In this document: one piece after another, positions 26,040-35,271 of the stretch
Layout: each line of letters opens with the position of its first letter
How positions within the stretch are numbered: position 1 is the first letter of the stretch
Assembly (NCBI GenBank): GCA_947498935.1
Contig: CANMMM010000004.1
Span: 62,001-126,000 of the forward strand
DNA: 64,000 bases
Direction of reading: 5' to 3'
Source: an uncultured Aquimarina sp.
Lineage (GTDB): Bacteria; Bacteroidota; Bacteroidia; Flavobacteriales; Flavobacteriaceae
Made by a program: the position numbers and the translations under genes
The notes under the pieces: model-generated
The model's input: the letters and a program-made list of their open reading frames with translations, nothing else
Databases searched by the model: none
Told to the model about the DNA's origin: nothing

Positions 26040-26081
26040 GAGTGTGTTTTATGTTTTAGAAGGTTGTTATTCCAAATAATC

Positions 26082-26174
26082 TTTTTGCGTTAGGGATAGG
26101 AACGGCATCCTTTTTTGTTTTTTTTTCAAACAAAAAAGATACAGTGGATAGCCCGACCCCTTAGGGTAACGCCC
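26082..26174 (-). repeat. GC-rich interspersed element, copy R2 (type II)
   Basis: Inverted relative to R1. It runs GCGTTAGGGATAGG, then a poly-T hairpin (CTTTTTTGTTT / AAACAAAAAAG), then GGATAGCCCGACCCC to AACGCCC. The centre of type I is replaced by this hairpin, as in R4. It lies between the second PBP gene and scoA. Confidence 0.8.
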
Positions 26175-26255
26175 AAGGAATTGTAAAACTCTTTATTTTT
26201 TTACAACGTTTTCGTGCTGATTTTTACTATTTTTAGAAGGTAAAAACAGATACTT

Positions 26256-26954
26256 ATGATTCGAAAAAATGTCCAAGGAGTTACCGAAGCTTTAGAAGGG
26301 GTGACAGACGGAATGACTCTGATGTTAGGAGGTTTTGGTCTATGCGGAATCCCTGAGAACGCGATTACGGCTTTGGTAGATAAGAATGTAAAAGGATTGA
26401 CCTGTATTTCTAATAACGCGGGAGTTGATGATTTTGGACTAGGACTGTTATTACAGCGGCATCAGATACAGAAAATGATTTCTTCGTATGTGGGAGAGAA
26501 TGACGAGTTCGAGAGACAAATGCTCAGTGGTGCTCTAGAAGTAGAATTGGTGCCACAGGGGACATTGGCAGAACGATGCAGAGCAGCACAAGCGGGGTTC
26601 CCAGCATTTTATACCCCGGCAGGATATGGTACCGAAGTAGCAGAAGGAAAAGAAGCTAGAGCGTTTAACGGAAAAATGTATGTGCTGGAGCATGCTTTCG
26701 AAGCAGATTTTGCATTTGTAAAAGCGTGGAAAGGTGATGAAGCAGGAAATTTGATTTTTAAAGGTACTGCTAGAAACTTTAACCCATGTATGTGCGGTGC
26801 AGCTAAGATTACAGTAGCGGAAGTAGAAGAGCTACTGCCAGCGGGTAGTTTAGATCCTAATGAAATTCATATCCCAGGGATTTTTGTACAGCGTATTTTT
26901 CAGGGAACAGCCTATGAAAAAAGAATAGAGCAGCGTACTGTGCGTAAAAAATAA
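26256..26954 (+). CDS. scoA: Succinyl-CoA:3-ketoacid CoA-transferase subunit A
   Basis: The A subunit, with ScoB, moves CoA from succinyl-CoA to acetoacetate, for use of ketone bodies or related short-chain acids. The 232-residue protein has the CoA-transferase family 1 signature [13 protein letters not shown] and the CoA-binding region around [11 protein letters not shown]. The partner subunit gene scoB lies at 28114 on the same strand, but a peroxiredoxin gene and two repeats separate the two. The usual operon has them adjacent. Confidence 0.93.
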   Translation: MIRKNVQGVTEALEGVTDGMTLMLGGFGLCGIPENAITALVDKNVKGLTCISNNAGVDDFGLGLLLQRHQIQKMISSYVGENDEFERQMLSGALEVELVPQGTLAERCRAAQAGFPAFYTPAGYGTEVAEGKEARAFNGKMYVLEHAFEADFAFVKAWKGDEAGNLIFKGTARNFNPCMCGAAKITVAEVEELLPAGSLDPNEIHIPGIFVQRIFQGTAYEKRIEQRTVRKK

Positions 26955-27076
26955 GCTATAAAATCGACAGGTTTTGTAAAGAAGTCTGTCTCATCAAGAC
27001 AAAAACAATGAATTCCTCTTTTAGAAAATAAGTCAAGAGGAGTTCAATATCAAAACATTTAAAACTTACAAAAATT

Positions 27077-27718
27077 ATGGCAATTCTAAGATTAGGAGAT
27101 CAAGCTCCAAATTTCAAAGCACAAACGACAGAAGGAACAATAGATTTTCATGATTGGTTAGGCGATGCATGGGGAGTGTTGTTTTCGCACCCAGCAGATT
27201 ATACCCCTGTATGTACTACTGAATTGGGTACTGTAGCAAAGTATACAGAAGAATTCTCAAAACGAAATGTAAAGGTAGCAGCACTGAGTGTAGACGGTTT
27301 GGAATCACACCACGGTTGGATAAAGGATATTAACGAAACCCAAAAGACTACGGTTAATTTTCCTATTATAGCGGATGAAGATCGCAAGGTTTCGGAACTA
27401 TACGATATGATTCATCCTAATGCCGATAGTAAGCTGACGGTACGTTCGGTATTCGTGGTTGACCCTGATAGGAAAATAAAATTAATTATTACATATCCTG
27501 CTTCTACAGGAAGAAATTTTGACGAATTGATTCGTGTGATTGATTCATTGCAGCTTACAGCCTATCATAAGGTGGCTACGCCTGCTAATTGGAATCAAGG
27601 CGATGACTGTGTAATTGTGCCTGCTGTAAAAGATGAGCAAATCGCTGCTTTATTCCCTAAAGGACATACAGAAGTAAAACCATATTTGAGACTCACGCCA
27701 CAACCGAATTTGAATTAA
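27077..27718 (+). CDS. 1-Cys peroxiredoxin (Prx6 type)
   Basis: This cytoplasmic thiol peroxidase reduces hydrogen peroxide and alkyl hydroperoxides. The peroxidatic cysteine C46 lies in the Prx6 motif HPADYTPVCTTELG. The long C-terminal domain (about residues 150-213, with WNQGDDCVIVPAVKD and LFPKG) is typical of the 1-Cys Prx6 type; a second cysteine occurs near residue 176 but not at a classical resolving position. It lies between scoA and scoB. A GC-rich repeat begins 12 nt after the stop. Confidence 0.93.
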   Translation: MAILRLGDQAPNFKAQTTEGTIDFHDWLGDAWGVLFSHPADYTPVCTTELGTVAKYTEEFSKRNVKVAALSVDGLESHHGWIKDINETQKTTVNFPIIADEDRKVSELYDMIHPNADSKLTVRSVFVVDPDRKIKLIITYPASTGRNFDELIRVIDSLQLTAYHKVATPANWNQGDDCVIVPAVKDEQIAALFPKGHTEVKPYLRLTPQPNLN

Positions 27719-27730
27719 TAGTGATATGTA

Positions 27731-27825
27731 GGGCGTTTCCCTGCGGGTCAGGCTATCCGTTGCAATTCCTCGCACTCCTAAGGTCGTGCTATGGGATTTC
27801 CACTCCTATCCTTAACGCAAAAAAA
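27731..27825 (+). repeat. GC-rich interspersed element, copy R3 (type I)
   Basis: Starts GGGCGTTTCCCTGCGGGTCA and ends CTATCCTTAACGC. Same orientation as R1 and the same 12-nt distance from an upstream stop codon, here the peroxiredoxin gene. Confidence 0.85.
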
Positions 27826-27911
27826 TGGATGTAGTATTAGGTAACGAAATAGCTCTAAAAATGTAAAAGTATTTTCTCTCTATAATGGATAGGTATAGAG
27901 AGAATCTTTAT

Positions 27912-28072
27912 GAAGTGGTTTAAACTTTTTTCAATTTGCTATAAAAACGATCTTTTGCACTCAAATTTTGCGGTTTTTGAGTTCCGTAGCGCTGCTATAC
28001 AACTAAAAAATCACTGTATTTGATCACAAAATCTTGGTTTTTCGCTGAAATCAAAAAAGTTTAAACCACTTC
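27912..28072 (-). repeat. 160-bp MITE-like palindromic element, copy D (inverted)
   Basis: Full copy in the opposite orientation to A-C: it begins GAAGTGGTTTAAACTTTTTT then CAATTTGCTATAAAAACGATC, passes the core CGTAGCGCTGCTAT and ends AAAAAAGTTTAAACCACTTC. It ends 41 nt before the scoB start codon. Confidence 0.88.
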
Positions 28073-28113
28073 TATAAATAGTTTTAAGAAATAATGTATT
28101 AAAAAGAGGTACA

Positions 28114-28770
28114 ATGCTAGATAAAAATGGAATTGCCAAGCGTATTGCACAGGAACTAAAAGATGGGTACTATGTCAATTTAGGGATTGGTATACCTACG
28201 CTGGTAGCCAATCATGTACCAGAGGGAATTGCAGTAGAGTTTCAGAGTGAAAACGGAGTTTTGGGAATGGGGCCTTTTCCTGTAGAGGGTACAGAAGATG
28301 CGGATATTATCAATGCAGGTAAGCAGACTATTACGACCATGCCGGGAGCTTCTTTTTTTGATTCAGCCACTAGTTTTAGTATGATACGAGGGCAACACAT
28401 CGATCTTACCATTCTTGGGGCGATGCAGGTATCTGAAAGTGGCGATATTGCTAATTGGAAAATTCCAGGAAAAATGGTAAAAGGGATGGGAGGTGCTATG
28501 GATTTAGTGGCAAGCGCTCAACAGATTATCGTAGCTATGATGCATACAAATAAGGCAGGTATTTCTAAACTAATGCAAAAATGTTCGTTACCTTTGACAG
28601 GTGTGCATTGTGTAAAAAAGATAGTGACTAACCTAGCTGTGATAGATATCGTACCAGAAGGTTTTAGACTTTTAGAACGTGCCCCAGGGGTTTCTGTTCG
28701 GGAAATACAAAATGCTACAGATGGGCACTTAATTGTGGGAAAAAATACACCCGAAATGCTATTAAGTTAG
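28114..28770 (+). CDS. scoB: Succinyl-CoA:3-ketoacid CoA-transferase subunit B
   Basis: This is the catalytic subunit of the CoA-transferase, with the active-site glutamate in the conserved FQSENGVLGMGPFP segment. The 218-residue length is standard, and GGAMDLV and VHCVKKIVTNLAV are family segments. An AAAGAGGTAC stretch just before the ATG could be a weak ribosome-binding site. It stands 1.16 kb from scoA; the intervening sequence holds the peroxiredoxin gene, repeat R3 and MITE-like copy D. Confidence 0.93.
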   Translation: MLDKNGIAKRIAQELKDGYYVNLGIGIPTLVANHVPEGIAVEFQSENGVLGMGPFPVEGTEDADIINAGKQTITTMPGASFFDSATSFSMIRGQHIDLTILGAMQVSESGDIANWKIPGKMVKGMGGAMDLVASAQQIIVAMMHTNKAGISKLMQKCSLPLTGVHCVKKIVTNLAVIDIVPEGFRLLERAPGVSVREIQNATDGHLIVGKNTPEMLLS

Positions 28771-29116
28771 CAAAAACGAATTCTTCTACAAATACGACAC
28801 TTTTAATTCTTCATCCGACGAATACTAATCAAAATAAAACAACGTTGTATATAAAAGCAAGCAATATTTGATAAAAAAGAAAGAAAAGGATTACAATAGG
28901 TGTTTCAAACTAGTACTATTAAACCTTTACTTTAACCCTAAAAAGGGACATTATCGATGCAATTGTTAAAATTTAGTGTATTTCGTCTATTTATTTTGTA
29001 TTTAAACGTGTTTTCGATTTTTTTTTATGATATTAGCTACGCTTTAAAACATCAAAAAGCCTTGGTGTAAAAGTGTTAATTTTAGAATTATTAATCCCTT
29101 ATACAGCCCTCTCATT

Positions 29117-29215
29117 ATGAAAAAGCGTATCAACCGCATCCAAAAATCAGTGAAACCTACTATCGAATTGATATCTAACTGTATGTATTTGGCCAAGAAA
29201 ATATTTCTGTTCTAA
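29117..29215 (+). CDS. Possible small cationic peptide, 32 residues
   Basis: A short frame encodes MKKRINRIQKSVKPT followed by a more hydrophobic half ending YLAKKIFLF, with one cysteine. It is basic and could be membrane-active, but it has no clear ribosome-binding site or promoter and may be chance. It lies about 400 nt upstream of an ABC exporter. Confidence 0.2.
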   Translation: MKKRINRIQKSVKPTIELISNCMYLAKKIFLF

Positions 29216-29567
29216 TACAGTATTAAACGAAATACTATAACAATGCGTACGTACAATTATCCAGTATGCGATTGTTTGGCTATTTTATTTTCCATTTGTT
29301 TGTAGTTGCTTCGTTGATAAGTACTACAATTTAATATCGATGCTTTTTTATTAAGTAAAGAGAGCCGATACTCCTGCACTTGTGAGCATTTTCCGTTGTC
29401 ATGTAAAGATTGCTTAACAAATATATATTCTTTATAATTCTGCTTTACTGACATTATGTGTATGTTTGACTGCTATGCTGACATATGTATATCTTTCCTT
29501 TTTTTCTGCTACTTTATTGATGCTTTGGCATTATCATTGTCTATGCTTATAACCAGAAATAAAACCC

Positions 29568-29575
29568 TATTTTTG
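29568..29575 (+). promoter_or_regulatory. Candidate -7 element of the ABC exporter gene
   Basis: TATTTTTG matches TAnnTTTG and lies 49 nt before the ATG. No TTG occurs at the standard distance. Confidence 0.4.
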
Positions 29576-29624
29576 TCTGCAATTTCCTTTTGTAAAAGGA
29601 GGGGTGAAATCGTATATATAAGCA

Positions 29625-31454
29625 ATGAATTATTTAAAAAAGTTAGCGCACTTTATCGTGCCGTATAAAAAGTATGCAATACTAAATATTATTTGTAATG
29701 TTTTTTATGCGTTATTCAGTACACTGGCTATGGTGTCTGTAATGCCTATGATCAATGTATTATTTGGTGAGAGCGAGAAAATATGTGAGAAACCTACCTA
29801 TGATACATTTAGTTTCGACGGAATTAAGGCGTATGTAGTGGATTCTCTAAATTATTTTATCACTTCGGTATCGGAGAATGATGGCCCGCAAAAAACACTA
29901 ATGTATATGGTTATACTCATCATTAGTTTGTTTCTATTGAAGAATTTGTTTGGGTATCTGGCAGTGTTCTTTATTACCTACCTTAGAAACGGGGTGCTTA
30001 AAGATTTGAGAAATAGCATTTATGATAAATTACTAAACCTGCCTATTTCTTATTATTCCGAAAAAAGAAAAGGGGATATGATAGCTCGTATTTCTGGAGA
30101 TGTGAATGAGGTGCAGGTGTCTTTATTGTCTGTGCTAGAGTTGATCGTTAGAGAGCCTTTGACGATTATTTTTGCTATTATTACGATGTTTCTGACCAGT
30201 GTGAAGCTTACGATTTTTGTGTTTTTGTTTATACCTGTTGCGGGTTTTATTATTTCATATATCGGAAAAAAATTAAAAAAACATTCGCAAAAAGTACAGC
30301 AAGAGCAAGGAACATTTTTATCTACATTAGAGGAAACGCTCAGTGGATTGCGGGTAATTAAAGGATTTAATTCAGAGGGGCATTTTAATGAGAAGTTTCA
30401 GGAATCTACGGATCGATTTTTTGAATATTCTAATACACTCGGACATCGACAAAATTTAGCGTCTCCTACGAGTGAGTTTTTAGGGATTGTTACGATTGCG
30501 ACACTGTTATGGTATGGTGGTGTGATGGTATTGATCGATCATTCGCTTTCAGGGGGTGCGTTTATAGGATATATGGGATTGGCATATCAGATACTTACGC
30601 CAGCCAAGGCGATTAGTAAGGCGAGTTATAAGGTCAAAGCAGGAAATGCTGCTGCTGATCGTATTTTAGAGGTGCTTCAGACTGCTTCCCCATTAGCAGA
30701 TACTACTGAGGCAATGAAACTACAAGGATTCGAAAAAGAAATTACCTTTGATAAGGTTTCTTTTAAATATAAAGACGATTACGTGCTTAAGGATTTTTCG
30801 CTTACTATTCCTAAAGGAAAAACAGTGGCACTAGTAGGGCAATCAGGAAGTGGAAAGTCTACGATTGCCAACCTGATCACGCGTTTTTATGATGTAAATA
30901 AAGGAAGTGTGCAGCTTGATGGACATGAGATCAAACAAGTAACAAAACACTCTCTTAGGGCATTGATTGGTTTGGTGACTCAGGAGTCTATTTTGTTTAA
31001 TGATACGGTAAAAAGTAATGTGTTATTGGGTAAAAAAGATGCTACAGATGAAGAGGTAGTTGAGGCACTAAAAGTGGCTAACGCTTGGGAGTTTGTAAAG
31101 GAGCTACCAGATGGAATATATACAAATATTGGTGATGCTGGTGGTAAACTTTCTGGTGGGCAAAAACAGCGACTTAATATTGCGAGAGCGGTGCTTAAAA
31201 ATCCTCCAATTATGGTATTGGATGAGGCGACTTCTGCTTTGGATACAGAGAGCGAACGCGTGGTGCAGGATGCACTAGAGAAAATGATGCAGCATAGGAC
31301 TTCTATCGTAATTGCGCATCGATTGTCTACCATTCAAAATGCAGATCTGATTGTGGTGATGCAAAAAGGTCAGATTGTAGAACAAGGTACTCATGAGCAA
31401 CTGTTAGCTAAAGAGGGCATGTATAATAAATTAGTACATATGCAGGCATTGTAG
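29625..31454 (+). CDS. ABC exporter, fused permease and ATPase (MsbA-like)
   Basis: This 609-residue half-transporter has six membrane helices (about residues 15-320) and a C-terminal ATPase domain with Walker A GQSGSGKST (about residue 405), signature LSGGQKQR, Walker B IMVLDEATSALD and the H-loop histidine in IAHRLST. It would act as a homodimer in the inner membrane. MsbA-type lipid export is the common role of this size class in Bacteroidota, but drug or peptide export is possible. No peptidase C39 domain is present, so it is not a bacteriocin processing transporter. It stands alone between an AT-rich gap and the protease genes. Confidence 0.88.
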   Translation: MNYLKKLAHFIVPYKKYAILNIICNVFYALFSTLAMVSVMPMINVLFGESEKICEKPTYDTFSFDGIKAYVVDSLNYFITSVSENDGPQKTLMYMVILIISLFLLKNLFGYLAVFFITYLRNGVLKDLRNSIYDKLLNLPISYYSEKRKGDMIARISGDVNEVQVSLLSVLELIVREPLTIIFAIITMFLTSVKLTIFVFLFIPVAGFIISYIGKKLKKHSQKVQQEQGTFLSTLEETLSGLRVIKGFNSEGHFNEKFQESTDRFFEYSNTLGHRQNLASPTSEFLGIVTIATLLWYGGVMVLIDHSLSGGAFIGYMGLAYQILTPAKAISKASYKVKAGNAAADRILEVLQTASPLADTTEAMKLQGFEKEITFDKVSFKYKDDYVLKDFSLTIPKGKTVALVGQSGSGKSTIANLITRFYDVNKGSVQLDGHEIKQVTKHSLRALIGLVTQESILFNDTVKSNVLLGKKDATDEEVVEALKVANAWEFVKELPDGIYTNIGDAGGKLSGGQKQRLNIARAVLKNPPIMVLDEATSALDTESERVVQDALEKMMQHRTSIVIAHRLSTIQNADLIVVMQKGQIVEQGTHEQLLAKEGMYNKLVHMQAL

Positions 31455-31548
31455 ACAATGTTTTTCGTCTTGTGCTAACACTTTTCGTTATGAAGGGGGG
31501 CTGATGTTTTCTAGATGTTGGCATGGTATTATTTTAGTCAATCATGTG

Positions 31549-31592
31549 AAAAAAAAATACCCTCTCAAGTCACGACACTTAAGAGGGTACTA
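31549..31592 (-). terminator. Terminator of the first protease gene
   Basis: On the minus strand GTACCCTCTTAAGTG pairs with CACTTGAGAGGGTA-like sequence and a T-run of eight follows. It lies 47 nt beyond the protease stop codon. Confidence 0.88.
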
Positions 31593-31638
31593 AAGGGGTT
31601 TCCTTTATAAAAGAAAACTCAAAGAATAGTGTGTTTTG

Positions 31639-34600
31639 TTATTTGATTACAAAACGCGTAGTTTGTGTACCAACTTTCAGTAGATACATACCTTTTCCTA
31701 ATTGATAGGTGTCTATGGTTTCTGTGTAGCTACCTTGTTGAATAATCTTTCCTAATACATCTAAGATTTGATACGGTTGTGCCACCTCTTGTGTTAGGTT
31801 TACCTTAAGGAGGTTTCCTGATTGTATAGGATTCGGATATACGGATAATTGATCGTTTACTGGTGGACCTTGTACTAATTCATCGGTACGTGTAGTGAAT
31901 GATGAAGTTGTGCCACATGGGCCAATGAGTTTCCATCCGCCCAGGACCTTTTCGTATAAATTTCCTTGGTAAACAACAGTGCTTCCTCTTGGGTATACCT
32001 TAGAACTACTCCAAGCGGGTACTCCTTGGCAAATATCTGTGCTAGGCTTGCTGTCGCTTAGTCGTAAGTTGTCTATAGCGATATCAGCTTTCCATGTATT
32101 GCCTGTTACTCTGTTAAAACGAAGTTTTATGCTTTGTCCAGCGTATGTACTGATGTCTAAGCTAGCAGTTAACCAGCTATTTTGTTTTGTGCCAGTTTCT
32201 CTCCATATACTCGTCCATGTGCCTCCATTATCATTACTGATTTCTAGTGCTATGCTTCCCATATTGTTGTCTCCATGCATGTGGTAGTCAAAAGAGAAGG
32301 TCGCTTTGGTAAGTCCTGATAGGTCATAACAAGGTGAATTTAGGATTGCTTGCTTGTTAGGGAATCCTACATTGCTTCCAGAAGCTTCTACGTAGATGTA
32401 ATAAGATCCTTGGTTAGCGCCAGAAGGTCCTGTGCCATTAGAAGGGGTTCCTCTGCTGCTTACTGTCCAGTCGATATCATCTGCTGTGGATTGTGTCCAT
32501 GTGCCTAGTGTGTTTTCAAACCCTTGTGCGTACGGGAATGATGCTATTCCAGATGTGCAGGTGCTGTTTCCTGCGGTTGTTACTGTTACTACATTACTGG
32601 CTCCGGATAAATTTCCTGCAGCATCTATTGCTTTAATGCTAAATTGATAGGTAGTGCTGGCGGTTAATTGATTAACAATTGCAGATGTGCCATCTAGTGA
32701 CCCTATTCTGTCTGCTCCTTGATATACGATATATTCGGTAACACCTACATTGTCTGTGGCAGCATTCCATGATAGGGATACTTGATTTTTTTCGATGTTA
32801 GAAGCGGTAAGGTTTGTTGGTGTAGTCGGTGCTTGGGTGTCTGCTCCTGTGCTGCCAATCGATACAGTATAGTCTTCTACTTCTCCGTATTGGAAAGATT
32901 CGCAACTAGAAGGAATTGCATTGTATTTCATTGATACACGCATTCTAGTGCTGCCATCGATGGCTTGATTAGGTATTGTAAATGTACCGCTTACGCTGCT
33001 ACTTCTGGTTGGTGATTGTGACCATACCAGCTCTCCTGCGTCGATGAAATCACCATCTTTATTGTAATCAATCCATACGGCATATCCTTCGTTGTATACC
33101 GAGCCTGTCCATCTTGGTGTAATGGTAATTGTGTTTTCACTTCCTTTGGTTAGTGTGGCTATAGCGCCTGTAAAGTCTGCGTATCCGTTACTACTTGCGC
33201 CAGAGGTGTTGTCTATCTCTGCTAGTTTTACGTTCTGGATATATTCGTCAGTAACGCTTTGTCCGTTAGAGGAACAGTAGCTAATTTGCTGGTCAGTAGT
33301 GGTAATGTTGGTGCTGCTGCTGAATGCAGATGCTGTACCATTACTACACAGGCTTCTTACTTGTGCTTCGTAAGCTGTGTTGGGAGATAATCCGCTAATA
33401 GAATAGGTGTTAGAAGCTGCGGCTTTTGTAGTCCATGAAGTAGCTCCAGATTGTCGGTATCTAACTTCGTAAGTAGTACCTGTTACAACATCCCAATCTA
33501 TAGTGGCGCTAGTAGCCGAGATGCTTGATGTTCTAACATTGCTAGGAGTATCAGCAGTACATACTGTAGTTGTCGGTGTAAGTCCTGTAATGATTAGTGA
33601 AAAGTTTTGACTTCCTCCGTTAAGGCTTCCTTTGTGTGTTACAGTGATAGTGTATGTTCCAGAAGCGTTACCAATATCTATCCTTTCATAAGGATCTACT
33701 TTGTTGTCTCCTTTTCCATTGCTGTTTACTCCTGTTAATCTATATGGTGTATATGTTGTTCCATTTTTGGTTACTCTGATGTCTAGGTCATTAACTAATA
33801 CAGGAGTGCTGGAGTTGGTTGCTGATGTAGCGCTACCAGGCCTGTCAGTCCATGAGATAGATGCTAGTAATGGGCTACTGCCGTCTGAAGTAACATTGAT
33901 TGTGTAGCTCTGTCCATTGGCTATGGTTAATTCATCTACGATGGATTGGTTTCCGCTATTAGAGATGGTAGTTGCGGCTGCTTTAGCATTTAATAATCCC
34001 CATCCGTGTACTGCATCTGGTCCAGAGGGGCCTATGTCGTCTGCTGTATGCAGTGCTACTCCTTTGAGTGTGGCAGCTCTCATAAAATTACCATTGATGT
34101 TATTGTAGTGCTGTTGTAACAGTAACAGTGATCCACTTACGTTTGGAGAGGCCATGGATGTGCCTGTAATGCTTGCATAGTCAGTGTCACTACCCTCGTA
34201 CGTAGAATATAGTCCTGTTCCATTACCTGTAATATCTGGTTTGATTCTGAAATCATCTGTAGGTCCTTCGCTACTAGAGCTGTTAATGGTAACTGAAATT
34301 AAATCTCCATTGGCGGCTACATTAGCATCTTGTGCATTGGCTACTACTAAATTGTTTTTAGAGGTGGAATGTCCTGTGAGTTTATCGAATTTAGAGTTTC
34401 CGCTTAATGGGGCTGCGTTGTACTCATCTCTGTTACCATCGTTTCCTGCAGCTACGACCATGAGGTAATACGGTGCATTAAACATGATTCTATCCCAAGA
34501 AGCAGATGTGGTAATGTAGGCTCCAAAATACTGATCAGGAACAAGGTCTCCTCTGAATCCGTAGGAATGATTGGAAATAAGCATTCCGTCAGCTGCCGCA

Positions 34601-35271
34601 GCGGTAGCTTCGGATACATCGTTATTCCACATATAGCATCTAGCTTTGGCTTGTGGTGCCATTCCTTTAGCAGCTGACTGTACACCAGAGGCCATAATGG
34701 TACCTGTTACGTGCGCTGCATGAAAGTTTAGTTTAACACCTCCTTCGGAATTTGCATCTCTAACAGATACTCTGTTGTTGCCACCAGGTCCATCGTATTC
34801 TTGGTGTGATGCTCTGGGGTGTCCTCCATCCCAAACATGGGCAGTCATGTTCTGTCCGTCTAGATTGAGACCGAGAGAGCCTCCAATGTTTAGGTGATTA
34901 GTTCTGGTAGAGGCTGCCGCATCTGTGTTATACGTGGTGTAATAGATGGGGCTCCCGTCTGCTGCAATAGATTGTAGTTCTGAAAAACTTCCGTCGTCTC
35001 CGTACACTTGTAAATCCCAGCCATTACTTGTAGCTACTGTCATAGCTTCTTTTTTGGATTGTGCGGCCTTTTCATTACTTATTTTTGCTAATTGTCTTAG
35101 CTTGTAGGTGTTGCTTTGTTGCTGGATTGCTTTTTGTTGGTTAGTAGTCTGTGCAGTTAGACTCGTTGAGATTGTAAAAACTGTTGCAATAACAAATAGG
35201 TAGGTTTGGGGTGTAAAACCCTTGCTCAATAGGAATACTATCCTATTGAGGAGTAAGTTGTTTTTTTTCAT
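31639..35271 (-). CDS. Secreted S8 (subtilisin-like) protease with T9SS sorting domain, copy 1
   Basis: This 1210-residue multidomain protease is exported by Sec (signal to about residue 41) and then by the type IX system. The S8 catalytic triad is D148 (HVWDGG), H184 (NFHAAHVTG) and S372 (GTSMASP), with oxyanion N277 (AAGNDGN). Downstream come a beta domain (about 440-570), a fibronectin III domain (about 575-660), a GEVED domain (about 670-800, ending YGEVEDYTV), a second fibronectin III domain (about 803-894), a MAM-like domain (about 905-1075), a short CBM5/12-like module (WSSSKVYPRGSTVVYQGNLYE) and a type A C-terminal sorting domain beginning VYPNPIQSG. It probably digests protein or glycoprotein outside the cell. 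The neighbour at 35783 is a close tandem copy. Confidence 0.9.
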   Translation of the reverse strand: MKKNNLLLNRIVFLLSKGFTPQTYLFVIATVFTISTSLTAQTTNQQKAIQQQSNTYKLRQLAKISNEKAAQSKKEAMTVATSNGWDLQVYGDDGSFSELQSIAADGSPIYYTTYNTDAAASTRTNHLNIGGSLGLNLDGQNMTAHVWDGGHPRASHQEYDGPGGNNRVSVRDANSEGGVKLNFHAAHVTGTIMASGVQSAAKGMAPQAKARCYMWNNDVSEATAAAADGMLISNHSYGFRGDLVPDQYFGAYITTSASWDRIMFNAPYYLMVVAAGNDGNRDEYNAAPLSGNSKFDKLTGHSTSKNNLVVANAQDANVAANGDLISVTINSSSSEGPTDDFRIKPDITGNGTGLYSTYEGSDTDYASITGTSMASPNVSGSLLLLQQHYNNINGNFMRAATLKGVALHTADDIGPSGPDAVHGWGLLNAKAAATTISNSGNQSIVDELTIANGQSYTINVTSDGSSPLLASISWTDRPGSATSATNSSTPVLVNDLDIRVTKNGTTYTPYRLTGVNSNGKGDNKVDPYERIDIGNASGTYTITVTHKGSLNGGSQNFSLIITGLTPTTTVCTADTPSNVRTSSISATSATIDWDVVTGTTYEVRYRQSGATSWTTKAAASNTYSISGLSPNTAYEAQVRSLCSNGTASAFSSSTNITTTDQQISYCSSNGQSVTDEYIQNVKLAEIDNTSGASSNGYADFTGAIATLTKGSENTITITPRWTGSVYNEGYAVWIDYNKDGDFIDAGELVWSQSPTRSSSVSGTFTIPNQAIDGSTRMRVSMKYNAIPSSCESFQYGEVEDYTVSIGSTGADTQAPTTPTNLTASNIEKNQVSLSWNAATDNVGVTEYIVYQGADRIGSLDGTSAIVNQLTASTTYQFSIKAIDAAGNLSGASNVVTVTTAGNSTCTSGIASFPYAQGFENTLGTWTQSTADDIDWTVSSRGTPSNGTGPSGANQGSYYIYVEASGSNVGFPNKQAILNSPCYDLSGLTKATFSFDYHMHGDNNMGSIALEISNDNGGTWTSIWRETGTKQNSWLTASLDISTYAGQSIKLRFNRVTGNTWKADIAIDNLRLSDSKPSTDICQGVPAWSSSKVYPRGSTVVYQGNLYEKVLGGWKLIGPCGTTSSFTTRTDELVQGPPVNDQLSVYPNPIQSGNLLKVNLTQEVAQPYQILDVLGKIIQQGSYTETIDTYQLGKGMYLLKVGTQTTRFVIK

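Larger units (their letters stand above)
28771..29624. other. AT-rich intergenic region, mostly without recognisable genes
   Basis: This 854-nt gap is clearly AT-rich and has no open frame that I trust. It holds a 32-codon frame at 29117, a 65-codon minus-strand frame at 29257-29454 with low credibility, and a promoter-like TATTTTTG at 29568 for the ABC exporter. No RNA gene, repeat or hairpin terminator for scoB was recognised. Confidence 0.4.

Noticed and set aside
29257-29454. 65-codon minus-strand frame in the gap before the ABC exporter
   Set aside because: Its composition is not clearly coding, it has no promoter or ribosome-binding site that I can see, and long chance frames are expected in this AT-rich gap.
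29456-29668. 70-codon plus-strand frame overlapping the ABC exporter start
   Set aside because: It ends inside the exporter gene in another frame; the exporter has the family N-terminus.
29625-31454. ABC exporter as the lanthipeptide transporter
   Set aside because: It is 24 kb from the LanB pair, has no C39 peptidase domain and looks like a general MsbA-type exporter.
31979-34468. Several plus-strand frames across the protease genes
   Set aside because: They mirror beta-rich repeats of the minus-strand proteases and recur at the same places in both copies.
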